A stretch of DNA of 64,000 nt from Fibrobacter sp. UWT2 (lineage in GTDB: Bacteria > Fibrobacterota > Fibrobacteria > Fibrobacterales > Fibrobacteraceae). Below are positions 44,082-51,588 of the stretch, piece by piece. The stretch is from contig NZ_FRBF01000007.1 of assembly GCF_900142545.1 (NCBI RefSeq), positions 62,001 to 126,000 of the forward strand. Reading direction: 5' to 3'. The notes beneath the pieces are model-generated. The model made no database searches. It saw only the letters and a program-made list of their open reading frames with translations, and was not told where the DNA came from. Each line of letters starts with the position of its first letter. The first letter of the stretch is position 1. The translations under genes were made by a program, and so were the position numbers.

Positions 44082-45641
44082 CTAGTTGTTTTTTCTTGTC
44101 ATACGCAGAGCTATCAATCCATTCTTCAAATTTTTTTCGTTTAGCATCCAATTTTTTTTTACTAAACTCAACCACATCCTTCTAGTTTGGCTATTAAAGT
44201 CTCTACATTCTTTACAAACTTTTGATTTGTCATTTCCAAAAAAATCATCATTATAATCATCGAGTAATTCAAATTTTGGCATCGAAACAGATTGAGGCAA
44301 TCTCAAATACGGCCTAAATATAGAATCACAACGTTTTACAAAAGCATCAATACTATCCTTACTCTTTTGCCATTCTTCAGCCCAATTTCCAGACCCAATC
44401 CAGCGACCATCTCTTGCATTGACATAATAATTTTTAAACCAAGATCCTTTACATCCGACTTCACAAAAATAAATAGAATTTATTGCCGAACTATACATTT
44501 CGTAAACACTATCAAACATGTCTTTAAATTGGATTTTCAATTCCGTCGGGGAGTAATCCACAATTTTTTCACCAACACCATTAGCGAGCAAATATTCCCG
44601 TAACCAACCACACTTCCGATAAGAGAACTCTCTTAACGATTCCTTCTTTGACTCATTAAAAATTGCATAATTTTTTTCCAAACTTTTTTTTATTCTCTGC
44701 TTAGCTAAGCCACTATGTTTGTCAGCAATTTCTACAATTTTTTTCTTTAAGCGCAGTTTTTCTTGTTCAAAATATACTTTCTCATCTTCATCAAGATCAG
44801 CACAATTGGGGTCGCTGAGATTTGCATAGAAGAAACAATCTTCATACTGAATACCATTCTTTTTCAAGGTTGCAGTTATTGAGATCTTCACAGCCTCTCT
44901 TTCCGCCTGTTCTACTGCAGTATCAGCCATTGTAATGATAACATACAACAATTTCTTCTTATCTTTTCCCGCATAATCAGCATTCAAAATGCCTTCTCTA
45001 CTCTTGGAGCCCTTCAAGAACTCCAAAAGATTTTGCCCAGAGACTCCTTCACTACACTTACAAAGCAAAAATATTATATCAGCATTCCTATCTTCTTTCA
45101 AACTAATTTCATTATCTATTTTCTTTGTTTTATCATCTTGTGTTCCTGGATCAAAGCCAGGCACATCAGATATAACAATCCCCTTTAAAAAATCTGATGG
45201 AACATTAATCGTATATTGAAGTCTGTTAAGCCCCTTATCAACAGCTTTCTTACGATAATCAGCCTCACTAATACAATTTCCTTCACTATCAAAAAATTGC
45301 AACGTTTTTCCATAAGATATTCTAGTAATTGTACGTGTTGTTTCTCCAGTATCTACAGGAGCAACCTTTTTTCCTATTAAATCATTGATAAAGCTTGATT
45401 TTCCACAAGAATATCTTCCAGCAAGAGCTATTCGCAAAAGAGACGATTCATTCGATTCTTTGAAAAGACCTGTTTTTTGCAAACGTAAATAGTTACCTGC
45501 ATAATTTTCCAAATCAATAGACGTTATGGACTCAAATTCTTGGAACGAATCAAGAATTCTTTCTACATCCTTACGAAATGAAGCAACTTCATCAGAAAAG
45601 TTTTTCATTTCATTCGCGGTCATTTCCTTATATTCAATCAT
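44082..45641 (-). CDS. dynamin-like GTPase (second of three), possibly frameshifted
   Basis: A 519-residue GTPase as read. G1 is GRYSCGKS (75-82), followed by GETTRTITRI, G3 is DVPGFD (159-164) and G4 may be TMAD. The C-terminus is helical. At an A9 tract (44152-44160) the other frame continues for about 40 codons as LDAKRKKFEEWIDSSAY and more, ending with TAA at 44029-44031, just 2 bp before the next gene. The tail as read (WMLNEKNLKNGLIAL...) looks spurious. Either one A is missing from the tract or slippage produces the longer product of about 536 residues. It begins in a 4-bp ATGA overlap with the first GTPase. Confidence 0.8.
   Translation of the reverse strand: MIEYKEMTANEMKNFSDEVASFRKDVERILDSFQEFESITSIDLENYAGNYLRLQKTGLFKESNESSLLRIALAGRYSCGKSSFINDLIGKKVAPVDTGETTRTITRISYGKTLQFFDSEGNCISEADYRKKAVDKGLNRLQYTINVPSDFLKGIVISDVPGFDPGTQDDKTKKIDNEISLKEDRNADIIFLLCKCSEGVSGQNLLEFLKGSKSREGILNADYAGKDKKKLLYVIITMADTAVEQAEREAVKISITATLKKNGIQYEDCFFYANLSDPNCADLDEDEKVYFEQEKLRLKKKIVEIADKHSGLAKQRIKKSLEKNYAIFNESKKESLREFSYRKCGWLREYLLANGVGEKIVDYSPTELKIQFKDMFDSVYEMYSSAINSIYFCEVGCKGSWFKNYYVNARDGRWIGSGNWAEEWQKSKDSIDAFVKRCDSIFRPYLRLPQSVSMPKFELLDDYNDDFFGNDKSKVCKECRDFNSQTRRMWLSLVKKNWMLNEKNLKNGLIALRMTRKNN
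44152..44160 (-). other. A9 slippery tract and probable frameshift site
   Basis: Nine consecutive A on the coding strand, positioned so that ten would keep frame into a natural-looking C-terminus. Candidates are indel error, phase variation, transcriptional slippage or -1 ribosomal slippage. Confidence 0.65.
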
Positions 45642-47461
45642 ATATTATCTACCATACGAGAAATTTTTTTAATGTTTTCCTCGAGTTCACTTCTTTCCGT
45701 ATTAAATTTCTGATATCCCTGCACTCTCTTCTTTTCTTCTTCTTCCAACGCAACCTTCTGATCATTCAAATTTTGTTGTAACGGACAAACAATTTCAACT
45801 TCAAAAGCATCAGATAACGAAGAAATGACATTTCTTGCAATAGATGAGGAATAATTTGCAATAAGCCCTTCAAAAGAAGATTCCTTAACCTTACCAGCAA
45901 CAAGTGTACCCACATGTTCCAACGGGTTAATATCTTTAATAACCGTTCCCATTGCACCAAGAAACTTTGCAAATTTTGAAGATTCTTTCACAACTTGTTT
46001 CGAGGCATTTTTTCCAACATTTTCTGCAACTTTCCCAACTTTTTCAGCAACTTTTCCTGCAGATTCACCTGCTTGTTGTGTCGCTCGTTTAGACAACAAG
46101 TCTCCTATTTTCTGAGAAAGATTTTGTTTTGCAGCTTCTTTTCCAATCTTTTCTGCAGCATTACCAGCAGCTTTTACCGCAGCACCACCAGCAGCTTCAG
46201 CAGCATTTGCAGCAGTACTAGCCCCCGGCATAAGCCAAGCAGTCAACACAGCCGTAGACACCATAACAAGAGCGTCTTTTTTCTTATCAATTCCAGCCAT
46301 CGCTGCCATAATTTCAGAGCCTACAGAGCTTTTCACATTATCAGGCACATCAAAATTAGGCAACAAGGTCTTCACCTTATAATCAATACTTTGAACAAGA
46401 GAATCCAGCATAGAATCAACTTGACTCTTTAACTGATTTGAATCAGCAATAGAAACAGCAGTTTTCCAACTACTTAATTGGCTATAAATATCCTTTTGCA
46501 ATTCCTGCTGCAACGAAGACAAGCGACATCTATGAGATTCAATCCTATTTTCCAAATCATAAATACATTTTTCAATTTCTTCCTGTCGCTTATCTATCTC
46601 AGAATCATCTAATTTCATATTCGTCAATAGCGTCTCCAAATGAGATTTTAGCTGAGAAGCAATTTGGCAAAGATTCTGATTCAGCCTTTTTTCGTTTAAA
46701 TGTTCAATATCATTTAAAATATGAGTTTTTACAAATGAATAAACCAAATCAGCATTTCCAACGCCATCTTTTCCATTAACAAAAAAGATTTTATCTTCAA
46801 TATTGTCAATTTTCAATTTATCGCCAATATTACGCAGTTGTCTAACAACCTCAGAGCGAACAGCATCTTCATTCTCCACTTCATCTTGATGCGTCAAAGC
46901 AAATACAATATGGTTTGCCATCGACTGAATTCCAGGACGGCAAAGGAACTCCAAAACGTTATGATTTATAGTTCCATTTAGGCTTTTGATGCAAAATACA
47001 GCAGCATCAACATACTGCAAATAAGCAAAAGTCTGTTCAATTTCGGTTCCAACACTATCAATACCCGGAGTATCAACAAACACCGACCCTTCTGGCAAAA
47101 TAGATGACGGTTTTGTCTTTATAACAGCTAACCCATCCTTACTACCATCCACAATTGAATAAAAATCAGAAATTGAAATTTTTTCCAAACTTTGACCATC
47201 ATCCAAATAGTATTCATTCTTTTCAATACCAGGAGTCGGCACAATCATGCAAATTGACTTTGTAGTCGCACTAATGTCTGTCGGAAGATTCAATCCCAAA
47301 ATGGAATTTATCAAGCTTGTTTTACCAGCACTAAACGCACCAAGAAAACCAATTTTGACACTCTGTTGTTCCACAGCCTTTTGCAAAGACGTTTCTACCG
47401 ATGATACATCATATTTTTTCGCATAAAACTGTATCAAATTTTTTAATTCTTCGTTGTTCAT
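45638..47461 (-). CDS. dynamin-like GTPase (first of three) with membrane-active region
   Basis: A 607-residue GTPase with G1 GAFSAGKTS (41-49), G2 region SATTKSICMIV, G3 VDTPGID and G4-like ALTHQDE. Residues 265-330 are coiled coil. Around residues 390-470 there is an Ala-rich hydrophobic stretch (VSTAVLTAWLMPGAS, then repeated AA/AG helices) resembling the membrane paddle of bacterial dynamin-like proteins. The C-terminus is again coiled coil. It starts 28 bp after the DUF1232 gene. LeoA/BDLP-like proteins bend or stabilise membranes; phage tolerance or vesicle release are precedents, inferred only. Confidence 0.87.
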   Translation of the reverse strand: MNNEELKNLIQFYAKKYDVSSVETSLQKAVEQQSVKIGFLGAFSAGKTSLINSILGLNLPTDISATTKSICMIVPTPGIEKNEYYLDDGQSLEKISISDFYSIVDGSKDGLAVIKTKPSSILPEGSVFVDTPGIDSVGTEIEQTFAYLQYVDAAVFCIKSLNGTINHNVLEFLCRPGIQSMANHIVFALTHQDEVENEDAVRSEVVRQLRNIGDKLKIDNIEDKIFFVNGKDGVGNADLVYSFVKTHILNDIEHLNEKRLNQNLCQIASQLKSHLETLLTNMKLDDSEIDKRQEEIEKCIYDLENRIESHRCRLSSLQQELQKDIYSQLSSWKTAVSIADSNQLKSQVDSMLDSLVQSIDYKVKTLLPNFDVPDNVKSSVGSEIMAAMAGIDKKKDALVMVSTAVLTAWLMPGASTAANAAEAAGGAAVKAAGNAAEKIGKEAAKQNLSQKIGDLLSKRATQQAGESAGKVAEKVGKVAENVGKNASKQVVKESSKFAKFLGAMGTVIKDINPLEHVGTLVAGKVKESSFEGLIANYSSSIARNVISSLSDAFEVEIVCPLQQNLNDQKVALEEEEKKRVQGYQKFNTERSELEENIKKISRMVDNI

Positions 47462-47489
47462 TTTTTACCTCTTTTTTCCATTAAACCTT

Positions 47490-47819
47490 TTACTTCACAA
47501 TCAGCGCCACGATCGCAGCAATCAAACCGCCGAGCAACAGAGCGGCGATTACAACTGCGATGACCATAAACCATTTGGCGTATTTCAGGATTTTCACCAT
47601 GGCGCTATTCTGGTCCTTTGAAAACTGCTGAACCACATTCATGGTTGCTGTCACAAGGAATCCAATGTCATCGAGCCACCCCACAACGGGAATGGCATCG
47701 GGAGCCAAGTCAATGGGCGATGCAGTATACAAAAGCGACATGATCATCAAAAAAACGGCTAGTCCCTTATTCAAAGGGGATGCGCCGTTCATATCCATAA
47801 CTTCGGGTTCTTTATCCAT
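47490..47819 (-). CDS. YkvA/DUF1232 family membrane protein
   Basis: A 109-residue protein with the DUF1232 signature YTASPIDLAPDAIPVVGWLDD after a first hydrophobic helix, and a second C-terminal transmembrane region (VIAVVIAALLLGGLIAAIVALI). Function of the family is unknown. It is the first gene of the minus-strand operon that continues with three GTPases. AGAAGG precedes the start and a TATATT box lies 25 bp upstream. Confidence 0.85.
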   Translation of the reverse strand: MDKEPEVMDMNGASPLNKGLAVFLMIMSLLYTASPIDLAPDAIPVVGWLDDIGFLVTATMNVVQQFSKDQNSAMVKILKYAKWFMVIAVVIAALLLGGLIAAIVALIVK

Positions 47820-47843
47820 ATTTTTCCTTCTTCTTTAAAAAGA

Positions 47844-47897
47844 AATATATCCTATTTTCTACAAAAGAGCACAAATCCCCACAAAAACTATAGTTTT
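47844..47897 (-). promoter_or_regulatory. promoter region of GTPase operon
   Basis: A TATATT box on the minus strand (47844-47849) lies 25 bp before the DUF1232 start. A 14-bp palindrome AAAACTATAGTTTT (47884-47897) is upstream and may be an operator or part of the terminator of the FISUMP gene. The CGACAATTATTGTCG motif is absent here. Confidence 0.45.
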
Positions 47898-47946
47898 CCC
47901 TCAAAAAACGTTATTTTAGGCACTCCAACTTGGAATAAGTACCCAT

Positions 47947-48576
47947 TCAGTAGTCTTTCACGCACCGAATTGAATTCGCGCAGGAAAAATCGTTCCAAAA
48001 GCGGTCGAGAACGGCATCGTCGTAACAATTGTCTAGGCGAACGCGGTATGCCCACTTGTTTTGCCCGACGGAACTCCAGAATCGCGTGTGTCTGCCGCGA
48101 GCTCCGCAAAAGCCGAAGTCTTCCATGCAACCCGCCGGATACGCCGTAAAGTTGAATGCATCAGCACTTTTGCCAACAGGGAACAGTTCGTCTTCTTCCC
48201 AATCGTCTTTGGACTTTAACGCAAGAGCCGCCCCAAGGTAAGTTTCGGCACCATGCTCGCCCATTTCACATTTTGCGCCAACTGCATTAAACAAGTCTCG
48301 CCAATCGTCATTGTTCGGCATGCGCCAACCTTTGGGGACTGCGGCTTCTGCAAATTTCCAGTAGTAGCACAAGCCATATTTCTTCACATTTGGGTCGCAG
48401 TTCCAATCGTAAGGCGGTGTTTCACCATTCAAGCATAGATACCCCTTGCCGCCAGCATACGCCTGCGCGCCTTCGCATTTATGCCGCAGGTTTTCGGCAA
48501 ACCATATCCGATTGCCGATTTTTACGGTGCGGTAGGTTTCACCATCTCGCGGATCTGTAAAGTACGAGTTAGTCAT
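47947..48576 (-). CDS. FISUMP-domain protein without signal peptide
   Basis: A 209-residue protein that is almost entirely one FISUMP domain: DGETYRTVKIGNRIWFAENL, then WKFAEAAVPKGWRMPNNDDW, RFWSS and SIRCV. It contains several cysteines but has no signal peptide or anchor, unlike most family members. It begins 9 bp after the Fic gene and is therefore in an operon with it under the WYL-linked operator. A function with Fic is unproven. The unsignalled form suggests a cytoplasmic location or leaderless export. Confidence 0.88.
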   Translation of the reverse strand: MTNSYFTDPRDGETYRTVKIGNRIWFAENLRHKCEGAQAYAGGKGYLCLNGETPPYDWNCDPNVKKYGLCYYWKFAEAAVPKGWRMPNNDDWRDLFNAVGAKCEMGEHGAETYLGAALALKSKDDWEEDELFPVGKSADAFNFTAYPAGCMEDFGFCGARGRHTRFWSSVGQNKWAYRVRLDNCYDDAVLDRFWNDFSCANSIRCVKDY

Positions 48577-48585
48577 AAGAACCTC

Positions 48586-49119
48586 CTACATAATCAAATT
48601 CACCACGAGCTTGGTCATGGTTTCACGTTCTTCGGGTTTGCTTTCGGCAATGAGCAGCGTGAGTGCGACTAGGGCACCATCGCTTACGATTTTGGAGCAG
48701 TCCACTCGATAAAGGATATCGTTGCGCGACATATACCACAAGAAAATAAACGCAGCAATGCGTTTGTTGCCATCGACAAAGGAGTGGTTCTTGACAAGCA
48801 GATACAGGAGTGTTGCCGCCTTCATCTGCACGGTCGGATAAAGTTCCTTGCCGTCGAAGGTCTGGTAAATTTGTCCGAGTGAACTCTTGAAAGAAGCATC
48901 CTTTTCGACGCCGAAGATTCCGCTGTCTCGGAATTTTTCCTTGAGCACATCAATCGCTTCCATCGCCTGCTCGTAGGTGATGGGGCCACTCATTTCGCTA
49001 TAGTCTACGCCGGTCTTCGGGAATTCCAGCTGCTGGTGGTCGTAGCGGTCCAAAGTTTCTAGAGCCGCACGAAAATCACCGATGACATTCGATATTTCAA
49101 GTTTTTCCAATCTGTTCAT
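48586..49119 (-). CDS. Fic/DOC family protein
   Basis: A 177-residue Fic-domain protein with the catalytic motif HSFVDGNKR (canonical HPFxDGNxR, Pro replaced by Ser), where His starts the nucleotidyl-transfer reaction. The N-terminal 55 residues are helical and could carry an inhibitory segment, but no clear (S/T)xxxE(G/N) motif was identified. AAGGAG precedes the start. Fic enzymes AMPylate or otherwise modify target proteins and Doc-type members are toxins. It is the first gene of a Fic-FISUMP operon with a WYL-type operator. Confidence 0.9.
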   Translation of the reverse strand: MNRLEKLEISNVIGDFRAALETLDRYDHQQLEFPKTGVDYSEMSGPITYEQAMEAIDVLKEKFRDSGIFGVEKDASFKSSLGQIYQTFDGKELYPTVQMKAATLLYLLVKNHSFVDGNKRIAAFIFLWYMSRNDILYRVDCSKIVSDGALVALTLLIAESKPEERETMTKLVVNLIM

Positions 49120-49147
49120 GATGTACTCCTTTTAGGGGGACATCACG

Positions 49148-49179
49148 AATATAGATTGAGCATGCGACAATTAGCGTCG
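49148..49179 (-). promoter_or_regulatory. operator and -10 box of the Fic operon
   Basis: CGACGCTAATTGTCG on the minus strand (49165-49179), a degenerate palindrome with two mismatched pairs, then 11 bp and TATATT (49148-49153), 28 bp before the Fic start. Fourth site of the set. Confidence 0.65.
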
Positions 49180-49190
49180 TTTGCAGATAC

Positions 49191-49224
49191 AAAAAATCCC
49201 CGCCCGAGGGCAGGGAAAATTTTT
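49191..49224 (-). terminator. intrinsic terminator of glnN
   Basis: A GC-rich hairpin (CCCTGCCC-tc-GGGCGGGG type) flanked by A and T runs, 20 bp past the glnN stop. Confidence 0.85.
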
Positions 49225-49243
49225 GACGTATGGCCGATGTTGT

Positions 49244-51364
49244 TTAGTAAATAAACAGCATTTCTCTATACTTCGGCAGAGGCCACATTTCGTCGGGGAC
49301 GACCTTTTCGAGGCCATCGACAACCTTGCGCAAAGCGGCCATTGCATCGAGGATGCCTTCGTGCAGGCCGTTCAGGCTTTCTTCCATGGTCGCAATGGCG
49401 GCACTCAGGTTCTTGACGCCTTCGCCGAGAGACTTCACATAGGCATCGACGCCGGGGAAGCCCTGGTTCAGAGCCATTTCGTTGGTCTTTAATGCGCTGG
49501 AGTAAGCTTCGACGACCTTCGGCAAGATGATGTTCTTGGCCATATCGCGGCAGACTTCGCCTTCGATGTGGATGCGCTTGTGGAAATCTTCGACGTTGAT
49601 TTCGTAGCGGGATTCCATTTCGCGGCGGTTCATGACGCCATACTTTTCGAACAACTGAATATTTTCTTCCTTGGTGAGAGCCTTGAGGGCTTCCACGGAG
49701 GTGCGAATATTCGGAAGGCCGCGGCGTTCGGCTTCGGCGACCCATTCGTCGGTGTAGCCGTTACCGTTGAAGATGACGCGCTTGTGTTCCTTCACGATTT
49801 TCTGCAAAATCTTTTGCAGGCCCGTGTGGAAGTTCTTTTCGTCGAGCTTTTCGAGCTGTTCAGAAATCATGTCGAAAGCTTCGGCCACGATGGTGTTCAA
49901 AACCACGTTCGGTTCGGAGCAACTCTGGCTAGAGCCCGGAGCGCGGAATTCGAACTTGTTGCCGGTGAAGGCGAACGGAGAAGTTCTGTTACGGTCGGTG
50001 GCGTCGCGCGGCAAAGCCGGGAGCATGTCGGCGCCGATGCGGAGTGCGCCAGCTTGCTTAGAGGACTTGGGCACGCCTTGTTCGATTTGTTCGATGACGT
50101 CCATGAGCTGGTCGCCGAGGAACATGGAGACAATGGCCGGAGGAGCTTCGTTTGCACCGAGGCGGTGATCGTTGCCGGCACCAGCAGTCGTCATGCGGAG
50201 CAAATCAGCGTGCGTGTCGACAGCGTAAATGATAGCGCAAAGCGTGGTGAGGAACACGGCGTTCTGGTGCGGGTCCTTACCCGGATTGAGCAAGTTACCC
50301 TTACCATAAGACACGGACCAGTTGTTGTGTTTGCCGGAACCGTTCACGCCAGCGAAAGGCTTTTCGTGGAGCAAGCAAACGAGGCCATTCTTGTCGGCCA
50401 CGTTGCGGAGCACTTCCATGATTTGCATGTTGTGGTCGCAAGCGAGGTTCACTTCTTCGAACATCGGAGCGAGTTCGAACTGGGCAGGCGCAACTTCGTT
50501 GTGGCGGGTCTTGGCCGGAATGCCGAGCTTCCAGAGTTCGATTTCCACTTCGTTCATGAAGTTCAAAATGCGAGCCGGGATGCTACCGAAGTAGTGGTCA
50601 TCCATCTGTTGGTGCTTTGCCGGAGCGGCACCGAACAGCGTGCGGCCAGCTTGGTACAGGTCGGGGCGTTGCAGGTAAAAGCGCTTGTCGATGAGGAAGT
50701 ATTCCTGTTCGGCGCCGAGCGTGACCGTCGTCTTCTTGGGGCCCGCCTTGAAGCAGGTCATGAGGCGGCGGGTAGATTTAGAAAGAGCTTGCAAACTGCG
50801 CAGAAGCGGAGTCTTCTTGTCGAGCGCTTCTCCGGTGTAGCTGCAGAACGCCGTCGGAATGCAGAGCGTAGCCCCGTTGCCGTGACGCTTGAGGAATGCC
50901 GGGCTGGTCGGATCCCAGGCGGTATAGCCGCGGGCTTCGAACGTGGAACGGAGTCCGCCGCTCGGGAAAGACGATGCATCCGGTTCGCCGACAATCAGGT
51001 TCTTGCCGCTAAAGGCCATGATGGCGCGGCAACCGTCAGGTTCAAGGAAGGAGTCATGCTTTTCGGCAGTGGAACCGGTGAGCGGCTGGAACCAGTGCGT
51101 AAAGTGCGTGGCACCGCGGTCCATGGCCCACTTCTTCATGGCGTGTGCCACATCGCCCGCGATACTCGGATCGAGGGCTGCGCCTTCGTTAATGGTTGCA
51201 ATCAGCTTTTCGCAGACATCCTTGGGCAAGTATTCGCGCATGGCGTCGATGTTGAACACGTCCTCGCCGTAGAAATCCACATTGACAGGTCCGGCCGGCT
51301 TAACAGGCGCGGTAGGGGCCTTTGCGATTTCGTTGATGGTCTTTTTGCGGTAGCTTACGCTCAT
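49244..51364 (-). CDS. glnN: glutamine synthetase type III
   Basis: A 706-residue GSIII enzyme that forms glutamine from glutamate, ammonia and ATP. GSIII features include the long chain (about 700 residues), [19 protein letters not shown], the ATP-site region [11 protein letters not shown] and [18 protein letters not shown]. GlnN proteins are typical of Bacteroidetes and related anaerobes and form dodecamers of opposite orientation to GSI. Start 51364 (MSVSYRKK) is supported by AGAGG eight bases upstream; a longer frame to 51403 is not. Divergent from an NtrC-type regulator; the intervening region contains paired TTACA/TGTAA palindromes, so nitrogen control is likely. Confidence 0.96.
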   Translation of the reverse strand: MSVSYRKKTINEIAKAPTAPVKPAGPVNVDFYGEDVFNIDAMREYLPKDVCEKLIATINEGAALDPSIAGDVAHAMKKWAMDRGATHFTHWFQPLTGSTAEKHDSFLEPDGCRAIMAFSGKNLIVGEPDASSFPSGGLRSTFEARGYTAWDPTSPAFLKRHGNGATLCIPTAFCSYTGEALDKKTPLLRSLQALSKSTRRLMTCFKAGPKKTTVTLGAEQEYFLIDKRFYLQRPDLYQAGRTLFGAAPAKHQQMDDHYFGSIPARILNFMNEVEIELWKLGIPAKTRHNEVAPAQFELAPMFEEVNLACDHNMQIMEVLRNVADKNGLVCLLHEKPFAGVNGSGKHNNWSVSYGKGNLLNPGKDPHQNAVFLTTLCAIIYAVDTHADLLRMTTAGAGNDHRLGANEAPPAIVSMFLGDQLMDVIEQIEQGVPKSSKQAGALRIGADMLPALPRDATDRNRTSPFAFTGNKFEFRAPGSSQSCSEPNVVLNTIVAEAFDMISEQLEKLDEKNFHTGLQKILQKIVKEHKRVIFNGNGYTDEWVAEAERRGLPNIRTSVEALKALTKEENIQLFEKYGVMNRREMESRYEINVEDFHKRIHIEGEVCRDMAKNIILPKVVEAYSSALKTNEMALNQGFPGVDAYVKSLGEGVKNLSAAIATMEESLNGLHEGILDAMAALRKVVDGLEKVVPDEMWPLPKYREMLFIY

Positions 51365-51471
51365 TTTGAACCTCTTATTTGCCGTTTTACAGCTGTTTTT
51401 CAATTTATGGAAGGAAATTAGGAATAAAAACGTGGGTTGGCACCCAAAATTTACAGGTTTTGAAACAAAAT

Positions 51472-51520
51472 GCTTTACAATATTGTAAAATTAATGTATA
51501 TTATTACATTATTGTAAAGC
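51472..51520. promoter_or_regulatory. paired palindromes between glnN and NtrC-type regulator
   Basis: TTTACAATATTGTAAA (51474-51489) is a perfect 16-bp palindrome; ATTACATTATTGTAAA (51503-51518) is an imperfect copy. Centres are 29 bp apart, about three helical turns. GCTTTACAAT and ATTGTAAAGC enclose the pair. Probably binding sites for the adjacent regulator or a nitrogen regulator. Confidence 0.55.
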
Positions 51521-51534
51521 AAAAAGGCTCGGAC

Positions 51535-51588
51535 ATGAAAAAGCAGATGCTGGATCTGGTCCGGCATGACTTAATGGTCAAGGAATGA
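51535..51588 (+). CDS. 17-residue leader peptide (MKKQMLDLVRHDLMVKE)
   Basis: A short frame whose ATG follows AAGG and whose stop overlaps the ATG of the NtrC-type regulator (ATGA). It may be a translational-coupling leader; it could also be chance. Confidence 0.35.
   Translation: MKKQMLDLVRHDLMVKE

Noticed and set aside
47884-47897. AAAACTATAGTTTT as a fifth site of the WYL-linked set
   Set aside because: It lacks the CGACA/TGTCG halves and the 11-bp spacing to the TATATT box, so it was left as a separate palindrome.
33016-49119. Classical BREX, CBASS or restriction-modification system
   Set aside because: A WYL regulator and ATPase are present but no methyltransferase, PglZ, nucleotide cyclase or restriction subunit was found.
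49568-51421. Plus-strand open frame opposite glnN (617 codons)
   Set aside because: It is antisense to a clear type III glutamine synthetase and its translation shows no family features.
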